Below are positions 7,068 to 13,520 of a DNA stretch of 15,565 bases, in pieces (the stretch's first letter is position 1; each line of letters starts with the position of its first letter). The stretch comes from Spirochaetales bacterium (lineage in GTDB: Bacteria > Spirochaetota > Spirochaetia > SZUA-6 > DRHE01). The notes under the pieces were generated by a model. The model did no database searches. It was not told the DNA's origin and worked only from the letters and a program-made list of their open reading frames with translations. A program made the position numbers and the translations under genes. The stretch spans positions 1 to 15,565 of the forward strand of contig JAFGQJ010000076.1 of assembly GCA_016935715.1 (NCBI GenBank), written 5' to 3'.

Positions 7068-8775
7068 CGATCTCCTCCACTGTCATGCAGTTCAGCACCT
7101 GGTCCGGTCCCAGCCAGGCCTTGCGGGCCATCAGCACCCCGTAGCGCATGTAGCCGAGATCCTGGGGGGAATGGGCGTCCGGACAGAGAGCAACGGGTAT
7201 CCCACGCCGGGCGGCGCGTTTGAGCACCGGCCAGTCCGGATCCAGGCGGTGGGGATTGCAGTTGTGCTCCAGGACGACCCTGTTTTTCTCCAGGGCAGCG
7301 AACAGCTTCTCCTCGTCGTAATCGTACCCCGCCCGGGACAGCAGCAGAGCGCCGCTGGCATGACCCAGGATGGTCATGTAGGGATTGGCAACGGCCCGAA
7401 GCAGCCGCTCGGTGGCTGCCTCCGGCTTCATTGTGAGATTCGAGTGTATCGACCCTATCACGAAATCCAGCTCCGCCAGGACATCCTCGGGATAGTCCAG
7501 GCTGCCGTCGCCCAGAATGTCCGACTCGATGCCGCAGAAGATGCGGAAGGGCGCGAGCTTCCTGTTGAGCCCGGCAACCTCGGCCATCTGTTCCCGCAGC
7601 CGCTCTATGGACAGCCCGCCGGCATAGCCGGCGCTGCGGGAATGGTCGCTGAGACACAGGTACTCGTAGCCCGACTCCCGGCAGCTTCGGGCCATCTCCT
7701 CCACGCTCGCCAGCCCGTCGGAGTAGCTGGAGTGTACGTGGATCATCCCCCTGATCTCCCCGGCCTCCACCAGGCGGGGAAGCTTTCCCGCCGCCGCTGC
7801 CTCCACCTCCTCCTCCCCCTCGCGGAGCTCCGGCGGAATCCACGGCAGACCGAGGGCCCGGTACACCGCCGTTTCGTCCTCCAGGGACAGGCTCTCATCT
7901 CCCCGAAACACCCCGTACTCGTTCATCTTCAGGCCGAGTGACCTGGCCCGGCCGCGGAGAATCGTGTTGTGCTCCTTCGACCCGGTGAAGTGCTGCAGGG
8001 CCGCCGGCTCGCTGTCAGGCTCGACGATGCGGAAATCCACCTGCAGTCCCCTGCGCCGGATCGATACCTTGGTCTCCCCCGCCCCGATCACCCCCTCATC
8101 CCCGGGTCCGTCGTCCGCCAGCTCCGTCAGGGCACTGCGCAGCTGCCCGGCATCCGCCTGCCCCCGCGGGATGAGCAGGATATCGGCGTCCTTGAGAATC
8201 CGCTTGCCCCGCCGCAGGCTGCCGGCAAGGTGGATGCGGGCAAACAGGCCTTTTCGCTCCAGGAGCTCCAGCAGCTCCGCGGCGATTGCCTCCGTCTCCG
8301 CGTACAGGTGCATCTCCCGGAAGCGCTTCTTGAAGGCGATCGCCTTGAGGATCTTCTCCTGGGATTTCTCCCCGAAGCCCTCCAGGGCGAGCAGGCGGTT
8401 CTCCCGGCAGGCGTACTCCAGCTCCCCGAGGTTGGAGATCCCCAGCTTCTGCCAGAGGAGGCGGACCCGCTTGGGACCCAGCCCGCCCACGGTGAGCAGC
8501 TCCTCCAGACCGGCGGGAAACCCCGCCTTCAGCTGCTCCAGGACCGAGGAGCGGCCCGTTCCGGCCAGCTCCCGCAGCACATCCCCGATTCCCTTGCCGA
8601 TGCCCTGGATGCCGCTCATCCTCTCCTCGGCGATCAGGGTCGCGAAGCTCTCCGGGTACTGCTCCACGATGCGGGCGGCCCGTTCGAATGCCCGGGATTT
8701 GAAGGGGTTCTCCCCTGCAAGCTCCTGGTAAACGGAAATCTGCTTGAGGGTGGCGGCCAGCTCTTTATTGTTCAT
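7039..8775 (-). CDS. polX: DNA polymerase X with C-terminal PHP phosphoesterase domain
   Basis: A 578-residue bacterial PolX, a gap-filling repair polymerase fused to a PHP domain with 3'-5' exonuclease and/or AP endonuclease activity in studied homologues. HhH-type motifs are seen at GIQGIGKGIGDVLREL (55-70) and LTVGGLGPKRVRLLW (94-108). The nucleotidyltransferase palm has GSLRRGKRILKDADILL (185-201) with D196 and D198, and third Asp D247 in LQVDFRIV. Primer and dNTP-binding elements FTGSKEHN (263-270) and GLKMNEYGVF (281-290) follow. The PHP metal residues are present: H346 and H348 (IHVHSSYSDG), H378 (LSDHS), E417 (GIESD), H444 (GSIHS), H472 (ILGHASG), D533 and H535 (CPDAHS). Both activities therefore look intact. 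The start overlaps the vapC stop by 4 nt (ATGA) and has no evident ribosome site of its own, so translation is probably coupled to vapC. The 3' end overlaps nth by 29 bp. Confidence 0.95.
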   Translation of the reverse strand: MNNKELAATLKQISVYQELAGENPFKSRAFERAARIVEQYPESFATLIAEERMSGIQGIGKGIGDVLRELAGTGRSSVLEQLKAGFPAGLEELLTVGGLGPKRVRLLWQKLGISNLGELEYACRENRLLALEGFGEKSQEKILKAIAFKKRFREMHLYAETEAIAAELLELLERKGLFARIHLAGSLRRGKRILKDADILLIPRGQADAGQLRSALTELADDGPGDEGVIGAGETKVSIRRRGLQVDFRIVEPDSEPAALQHFTGSKEHNTILRGRARSLGLKMNEYGVFRGDESLSLEDETAVYRALGLPWIPPELREGEEEVEAAAAGKLPRLVEAGEIRGMIHVHSSYSDGLASVEEMARSCRESGYEYLCLSDHSRSAGYAGGLSIERLREQMAEVAGLNRKLAPFRIFCGIESDILGDGSLDYPEDVLAELDFVIGSIHSNLTMKPEAATERLLRAVANPYMTILGHASGALLLSRAGYDYDEEKLFAALEKNRVVLEHNCNPHRLDPDWPVLKRAARRGIPVALCPDAHSPQDLGYMRYGVLMARKAWLGPDQVLNCMTVEEIDGFFRARKG

Positions 8776-9155
8776 AGTCTCGTGATTTGCGGGAGGTGCT
8801 CGAAATTACCGTCCCTGCTGAACAGCGGAAGATTGTGCTGAACCGCCAAAGCGGCGATCCAGATATCGTGCACGGGGATCATGGTTCCCTGGCTCCGCAG
8901 TTGAAAAAACAAACGGGCATAGTGAAATGTCGTCTGCTCATCGGCCAACAGGACCAGTACTCTGCGGCGGTTCAGAAAGCTGTTCAGAACTCTTTCGTTT
9001 TCTTTGCCGCGATTGCCTGCCATGAATCCTGCTCTCAGCTCGGCGAGAGCTACGAAAGGTACCGCTATCTGCTCCGCTCGTTGGAATACCTCGAGCGCTT
9101 CAGGAATGTTTTCACAGAAGTCACGGTACCTGTTCGTGTCGACGAGAATCCTCAT
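8772..9155 (-). CDS. vapC: VapC-family PIN-domain ribonuclease toxin
   Basis: A 127-residue PIN-domain protein, typical in size for VapC toxins, which cleave tRNA or rRNA and are neutralised by VapB. The acidic metal-binding set is present: D6 (ILVDTNRY), E39 (ALAELRAG), D97 (PVHDIWIAA) and D115 (LFSRDGNFEHLP). It overlaps vapB upstream by 4 nt (ATGA) and polX downstream by 4 nt (ATGA), an arrangement that couples translation of all three. Base composition is clearly less GC-rich than its neighbours (about half GC by eye, versus well over 60% in polX and polB), which suggests acquisition by transfer. Confidence 0.9.
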   Translation of the reverse strand: MRILVDTNRYRDFCENIPEALEVFQRAEQIAVPFVALAELRAGFMAGNRGKENERVLNSFLNRRRVLVLLADEQTTFHYARLFFQLRSQGTMIPVHDIWIAALAVQHNLPLFSRDGNFEHLPQITRL

Positions 9156-9403
9156 TTCCAGAGCTCCGGATCGACCCTGTGCTGCTCCTCTATCGCCCTG
9201 TCGAACTGCGGATCATCAACCCAGGTTCCCGCCAGATCATCGAGATCGTGGTAAATGATCTCCTCACCGGTCAAACCCAGACCGCGTTCCAAAATTTCGA
9301 GGGAAATCTGGTTGATGCTCTTGTCATCGCGCCTGGCCAGTTCCTTCAGGAGTTTCTTGACCCTGTCGGGTACCCTACGGATCGTAAGTTGATGTCTTTC
9401 CAT
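9152..9403 (-). CDS. vapB: VapB-family ribbon-helix-helix antitoxin
   Basis: An 83-residue antitoxin. The N-terminal half is an RHH/Arc-type DNA-binding domain: strand QLTIRRVP (5-12), helix DRVKKLLKELARRDD, then SINQISLEILERGL. The C-terminal half (YHDLDDLAGTWVDDPQFDRAIEEQHRVDPELW) matches the toxin-wrapping tail found in antitoxins paired with PIN toxins. I chose the ATG at 9403, not 9439. The promoter's -10 lies at 9415-9410, six bases before 9403, and the longer reading would start inside the -35 box. The stop overlaps the vapC start by 4 nt. A near-perfect palindrome in the promoter is the likely binding site of the VapB or VapBC complex for autorepression. Confidence 0.87.
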   Translation of the reverse strand: MERHQLTIRRVPDRVKKLLKELARRDDKSINQISLEILERGLGLTGEEIIYHDLDDLAGTWVDDPQFDRAIEEQHRVDPELWK

Positions 9404-9408
9404 GCATG

Positions 9409-9435
9409 CATTGTATTCATTAAATGAATGCAATG
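9409..9435 (-). promoter_or_regulatory. 27-bp palindromic operator in the vapB promoter
   Basis: Two 13-base arms flank a single central base (9422). Twelve of the 13 base pairs match; the only mismatch is 9414/9430. The core reads ATTCATT-T-AATGAAT on the minus strand and the outer arms are CATTG and CAATG. The palindrome covers the whole -10, all of the spacer and the edge of the -35, so a bound repressor would block RNA polymerase directly. RHH antitoxins commonly bind such sites upstream of their own gene, which makes VapB (with VapC) the best candidate. Confidence 0.8.
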
Positions 9436-9439
9436 TCAA
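9410..9439 (-). promoter_or_regulatory. Promoter of the vapB-vapC-polX-nth operon (predicted leaderless)
   Basis: On the minus strand, a perfect -35 TTGACA (9439 to 9434) and -10 TACAAT (9415 to 9410, five of six) are 18 bp apart. The six bases GCATGC separate the -10 from ATG 9403, so transcription should begin at the start codon. I see no other good promoter before polX or nth, although one inside the genes cannot be excluded. Confidence 0.78.
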
Positions 9440-9473
9440 GATGCTCGACAGTCGACTTCTTCGCCGCCGGGGC

Positions 9474-11921
9474 TCAGAACAGCCACAGCTGGCCTCCCCG
9501 GCCGAACAGGGTCTCGAGATCCGTCTTCAGCACCTCGGTAAAGGCCGAGGCGATCGGCACCAGCTGCCGCTCCAGGTAGTGGTCATAGTCGATCGGGGCG
9601 CTGACCCGGCCCTCGGGCTGCGGTCCCTCCCGGGTGATCAGGTAGCGGATCAGCCCGCGCTGTTCCGTGCGGGGCAGGAGGACGGCCGCTTTCACGTGGG
9701 GCGGGGTGCTGCGGGTGTAGGCGGATATGGATTTGCGCAGGGCCTTGCGGTACACCAGCTTCTCATCCAGCTCCCCGCGGTATAGGGCGGCCACCAGCTG
9801 CTCCACGTATTCCCTGATCTGCTGAATCGGGCTACTTATGAACAGCAGCTCGAGCAGGCGAAGCTGGAAATCGTGAGCCAGGTCGGTCCAGTCGCGGCGC
9901 ACCGCCTCCATGCCCCTGATCTCGATCCGGCCGGCTGCTGCGGTCGCTGCGGCGCTCTCCTCTGCCAGCAGGCCCGCGTATCCCTTGGCCCGTCCCTTCT
10001 CCTCCTTTCCGTTTGCCCCGCGGAGGGGAGGCAGGAAGAAGCGGCTGTATCGCTTCTCGTAGCGAAGATTGAGCCGCGGCTCGACCCGATAGGTCTCTGC
10101 CAGGTGCCGCTCCAGGGCCGAGTTGACCTGCCGGCTGATCCGTTCCCCGTCTAACGGGGCTGAGGCCGCATCGACGCTCCGGCTTTGTTCCAGGGCGGTT
10201 ACGAACAGGGAATCCGTATCCCCATACAGAACCGTGTAGCCCAGCTCCTCCAGATGATCCCTGCACCAGCCCAGGATCTGCTGTCCGAAGCTGGTGATGG
10301 CCCCGGCCAGGGCCGAACCGGCGAAGCGGCACCCCCGGGCCCCGAGCACGCCGTAGAAGGAGTTCATGATGATCTTGTAGACGAAGGAGGCCACGGCGTC
10401 TCCCTCCTTCTGAGCCGCGGAGCGCCGCTCGAAGAAGCGGTCGAGAAGCTCGGGCAGGATGCCGGGCTCCCGGCTGAACAGCGCCCCGTTGGGTGCCCGG
10501 ATCGGCGGCTGCGGCTGCTGCTCGCCTGCGTGGGAGGGCGGCCCCGCGTAGCTCAGCGGGTCGATGTTGAAGGTGCGGATGATCGAAGGGTACAGGCTCT
10601 GAAAATCGAAGACCAGGACATCGTCGAACACCCCGGGGCGGGGCGCAAGGATGATGCCGCCCGGAGCACCCTCCAGGGGCAATGCATCGACGCCGAAGGT
10701 TGGAGCCACCATCCCGCGCTGGTGGAGCGCCTCGGTGTAGAGGTGCTCGAAGGCGGCGATGCTCGTCCAGGCCAGGTCGGGAGCCACGCCGATGAGAATG
10801 CAGCGACGCAGCGTGAGCTCGAACAGGCCGGTCCTGGCCATGATGCGGTGCACCAGCCGGGCATCCTCCAGACAGTAGGCGCAGAGCTCTGCGGGCTGCT
10901 CCCGGTACAGCCGGTCGATCGCCTGGATCCGGTTCTCTCCATCCCTGATCTCGATCCTCTTTCCGTAGCCGAGGATGGCGCCGGCGACCGTTTCCAGGCT
11001 GTAGTCGTCGAACGCGTCGGGCGAGGCGCGCACGATGCGCACCCCGTCCCACACCTGCCTCCCGGGCACGATCACCCGGCTCCCCCTGCCCTCGCTCTGG
11101 GGCAGATACACCGCCGCTTCCCTGGAGCGGCCCAGGGCGAAGGGGATGCCGTGGAGCCGGAAACGGTCGCTGAGGACCCGGAGATCGAAATCGATCACGT
11201 TCCAGCCGGTGATCACATCCGGGTCCAGGGCAACGAGACGCTGCCGGAAGGCCTGGAGCAGCTGTCTCTCCTGCGGGTAGCACTGCACCCCCCGGGCTTC
11301 GAGCTCGGGCCCGAGGAACAGCACCTCCTCTCCCGCGGCCGGGGGCTCCCGGAAGGGATCCTGCAGGCTCAGGGCGATGGCCCGCACCTCCTGAGTGCGG
11401 ACGTCCGTCTCGATATCGATGGACAGCACGGACAGCCTCGGCTGCCAGGATCCGGGTTCTACCTCCGGATCCACGAAAACCCGCTTCACCTGCCGGCCGT
11501 CTCTCGCCTCCCCCCGGATGCGCACCGGGCCGTGGATCTGCCGTTCCAGCCTGAACTGGTCCGCCGTCCTCAGGTCCGCCTCGTAGGTGCGGGTGCCGTG
11601 CAGCTGCAGGGCGTCCCTGAGACTCCTCTTGATCTCCTGGGTCGGGCAGACCACCTGAGCGCACGCTTCCCCGTCCATCGTGCACAGCGCGCAGGGATGC
11701 ACCTGCACGGCTTCTGCGGAGGGGCCGGCCGCCAGAGAGGCAGCGGCCCGTTCCACCGCCTCTGCATCGCTGCGGCGGACGTAGAAGTTCGGCTGGTAGC
11801 GGTTCTCCACGACGGCAAAGGTGGAGCCGTCGTCCAGGCGTCCGAGCAGGTACAGGGCGGTTCGGTCCTTTTTGCTCCGGGCATAGGAGTGAACGATGAA
11901 TCCTTCGAAGGTCCGGCTCAT
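9474..11921 (-). CDS. polB: Family B DNA polymerase, E. coli Pol II type
   Basis: An 815-residue replicative-fold polymerase of the Pol II branch (E. coli Pol II 783 residues), used in repair and in restart or bypass at damaged DNA. The proofreading exonuclease is complete: Exo I SIDIET (D169, E171), Exo II NVIDFD (D246), Exo III YCLED (Y349, D353). Polymerase motif A is DFQSLYPSII (D439), motif B KIIMNSFYG (516-524) and motif C YGDTDS (D568, D570). The last five residues, QLWLF, fit the beta-clamp-binding pentapeptide QLxLF, as in E. coli Pol II (QLGLF). This implies recruitment to the sliding clamp. The gene is divergent from murE. Its ATG is preceded by an extended -10 and a very short leader without a ribosome site. 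It ends 35 bp before the vap promoter, so it is probably a separate transcript from polX-nth though functionally related. Confidence 0.95.
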   Translation of the reverse strand: MSRTFEGFIVHSYARSKKDRTALYLLGRLDDGSTFAVVENRYQPNFYVRRSDAEAVERAAASLAAGPSAEAVQVHPCALCTMDGEACAQVVCPTQEIKRSLRDALQLHGTRTYEADLRTADQFRLERQIHGPVRIRGEARDGRQVKRVFVDPEVEPGSWQPRLSVLSIDIETDVRTQEVRAIALSLQDPFREPPAAGEEVLFLGPELEARGVQCYPQERQLLQAFRQRLVALDPDVITGWNVIDFDLRVLSDRFRLHGIPFALGRSREAAVYLPQSEGRGSRVIVPGRQVWDGVRIVRASPDAFDDYSLETVAGAILGYGKRIEIRDGENRIQAIDRLYREQPAELCAYCLEDARLVHRIMARTGLFELTLRRCILIGVAPDLAWTSIAAFEHLYTEALHQRGMVAPTFGVDALPLEGAPGGIILAPRPGVFDDVLVFDFQSLYPSIIRTFNIDPLSYAGPPSHAGEQQPQPPIRAPNGALFSREPGILPELLDRFFERRSAAQKEGDAVASFVYKIIMNSFYGVLGARGCRFAGSALAGAITSFGQQILGWCRDHLEELGYTVLYGDTDSLFVTALEQSRSVDAASAPLDGERISRQVNSALERHLAETYRVEPRLNLRYEKRYSRFFLPPLRGANGKEEKGRAKGYAGLLAEESAAATAAAGRIEIRGMEAVRRDWTDLAHDFQLRLLELLFISSPIQQIREYVEQLVAALYRGELDEKLVYRKALRKSISAYTRSTPPHVKAAVLLPRTEQRGLIRYLITREGPQPEGRVSAPIDYDHYLERQLVPIASAFTEVLKTDLETLFGRGGQLWLF

Positions 11922-11935
11922 GAGCTTGCCGAACT

Positions 11936-11944
11936 ACTATACCA
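11936..11944 (-). promoter_or_regulatory. Extended -10 element for polB
   Basis: The minus strand reads TGG-TATAGT (11944 to 11936), an extended -10 with five of six hexamer bases. No good -35 is seen, as expected for extended -10 promoters. Fourteen bases separate it from ATG 11921, so the leader would be only about 8 nt with no Shine-Dalgarno. Confidence 0.5.
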
Positions 11945-11954
11945 CGGCGGCCTT

Positions 11955-11976
11955 CCGGGGTTATAGTCGACCCCGG
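11955..11976 (+). promoter_or_regulatory. Inverted repeat enclosing the candidate murE -10
   Basis: CCGGGGT (11955-11961) and ACCCCGG (11970-11976) form a perfect 7-bp inverted repeat. The 8-base centre begins with TATAGT (11962-11967), a good -10 hexamer for the rightward murE gene; the -35 region is poor. It lies between the divergent polB and murE starts and could be a repressor or activator site that also affects polB. It lacks a T-run and is not a typical terminator. Confidence 0.5.
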
Positions 11977-11993
11977 GGGACGCACGCAAGCGT

Positions 11994-13520
11994 ATGCCAG
12001 GCTCCGAGAGACGAACGATCGCAACCCTGATTCCCGCTCTGAGCGGGGAGGTGCGTCTGCGCGGTGATGCGCTGACCCGCGTCCGCGGTCTGGCCTACGA
12101 CTCCCGGCGCGTTCGGCCGGGGGACCTGTTCTTCGCCCTGCCGGGCCTGCACACCGACGGACGCCGCTTCGTGGGCCCGGCTATCGAGGCGGGCGCGGCC
12201 GCGGTCCTGCACCAGGGGGAGCTCGACTCCTACCGCGACGGTGTCGCCTACCTCCAGGTTCCCGACTCCAGGAAAGGCATGTCCGAGCTGGCCGCCGCCT
12301 TCTACGGGCACCCTTCCCGTGAATTGTCGGTCATCGGGGTGACCGGAACCGACGGCAAGAGCACCACTGTGTGGCTGATCCACCAGTTGCTCGAAGCGCT
12401 CGGCAGCCCCTCGGGATTCGTCTCCACGGTTCAGATGAAGAGCGCCGGGCGGGTAACCGCCAATCCGCTGCGGCAGTCGACGCCGGAAGCCCCCGATATC
12501 CAGCGCCTGCTGAGGCGGATGGCCGACTCCGGGAAGCGGTACGCCGTGCTGGAAGCCACCTCCCACGGGCTGGCGGCGCAGACCGGCCGCCTGTCCGCGG
12601 TGCGGTTCACGGCCGCCGTGTGCACCAACATCAGCCACGAGCATCTCGAGTTCCACGGGAGCTTCGAACGCTACAGATCGGACAAGGCCAACCTGTTCCG
12701 CAGCGTTGCAGAGTCGGGCTTCGGCGTGGTCAACATCAACGATCCCAGCCATCGCTATCTCATCGACCAGTCCGCCGCCCCGGTCCTGTGCTACGGTCTG
12801 GACAACCCCCGCGCCGACCTGTGGGCCCGGGTGGACAGATCCGATCTCAGCGGCTCGACCTTCACGCTCCGTTACGGCGATCTCGAGCTCCGGGCCAGGC
12901 TCGGACTTCCGGGGGACTACAACATAGAGAATCTGCTGGCCGCCGCCTTGACCGTGCTGCGCCTGCTTCCCGTGTCCCCGGCTGATCTTGCGCGGCACTT
13001 CCCCGGGCTCAGAGGCGTACCGGGGCGGATGGAAACGATCAGCGCGGGTCAGCCCTTTCGGGTGATCGTGGACTACGCCCATACTCCCCAGGCCTTCGCC
13101 AGGCTGCTTCCCCTGGTCCGCGGCGGCACCGAAGGACGCCTGATCGTCGTGTTCGGCTCAGCCGGCGAGCGGGACCTGGAGAAACGGCCCCTTCAGGGAG
13201 AGCTGGCGGCCCGCTACTGCGACATCGTGATCCTGGCCGACGAAGATCCCCGGGGAGAGGAGCCGGAGATGATCCTCGGGCAGATCGCGGTCGGCTGCCG
13301 GCGGGAAGATCCGGAGCGGGAGCAGGGAAAGGGGCTGTTCATCATCCCCGACCGGCGGGAGGCGATAGGCCGGGCCTTCGACCTGGCGGAGAGGGGAGAC
13401 ACGGTGCTGCTGCTCGGCAAGGGGCACGAGCGGAGCATCATCTACGCCGACGGCCCCGTTCCCTGGCTGGAGGCTCAGGTGGCCCGGGAAATCCTCCGGG
13501 AAACGGGAGGCGGGAGATGA
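11994..13520 (+). CDS. murE: UDP-N-acetylmuramoyl-tripeptide synthetase (MurE)
   Basis: A 508-residue cytoplasmic Mur ligase that adds the third amino acid to UDP-MurNAc-L-Ala-D-Glu during peptidoglycan precursor synthesis. The N-terminal substrate domain has DSRRVRPGDLFFAL (36-49). The ATP loop is GVTGTDGKSTT (115-125), with Asp for the usual Asn. Also present are LEATSHGL (186-193), the carbamylated-lysine region SDKANLF (K231), PGDYNIENLLAA (306-317) and DYAHTP (360-365). The amino-acid selectivity motif reads DEDPRGEEP (416-424). The DAP-type DNPR is replaced by EDPR, similar to the DDPR of the lysine-adding Thermotoga enzyme, so a diamine such as ornithine or lysine is likelier than meso-DAP. 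The ATG lacks a close ribosome site (GGGGGA is 13 bases upstream). The stop overlaps the next gene by 4 nt (ATGA), so the two are coupled. Confidence 0.94.
   Translation: MPGSERRTIATLIPALSGEVRLRGDALTRVRGLAYDSRRVRPGDLFFALPGLHTDGRRFVGPAIEAGAAAVLHQGELDSYRDGVAYLQVPDSRKGMSELAAAFYGHPSRELSVIGVTGTDGKSTTVWLIHQLLEALGSPSGFVSTVQMKSAGRVTANPLRQSTPEAPDIQRLLRRMADSGKRYAVLEATSHGLAAQTGRLSAVRFTAAVCTNISHEHLEFHGSFERYRSDKANLFRSVAESGFGVVNINDPSHRYLIDQSAAPVLCYGLDNPRADLWARVDRSDLSGSTFTLRYGDLELRARLGLPGDYNIENLLAAALTVLRLLPVSPADLARHFPGLRGVPGRMETISAGQPFRVIVDYAHTPQAFARLLPLVRGGTEGRLIVVFGSAGERDLEKRPLQGELAARYCDIVILADEDPRGEEPEMILGQIAVGCRREDPEREQGKGLFIIPDRREAIGRAFDLAERGDTVLLLGKGHERSIIYADGPVPWLEAQVAREILRETGGGR

Noticed and set aside
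9404..9439. Longer vapB start at 9439 (12 extra residues)
   Set aside because: This ATG lies within the -35 element of the well-formed promoter and would not be on the transcript; the RHH domain begins right after the 9403 start.
10185..11966. Long plus-strand ORF of 593 codons opposite polB
   Set aside because: It is an antisense shadow in GC-rich sequence. PolB on the other strand has every catalytic motif, while this reading shows no domain and a composition typical of shadows.
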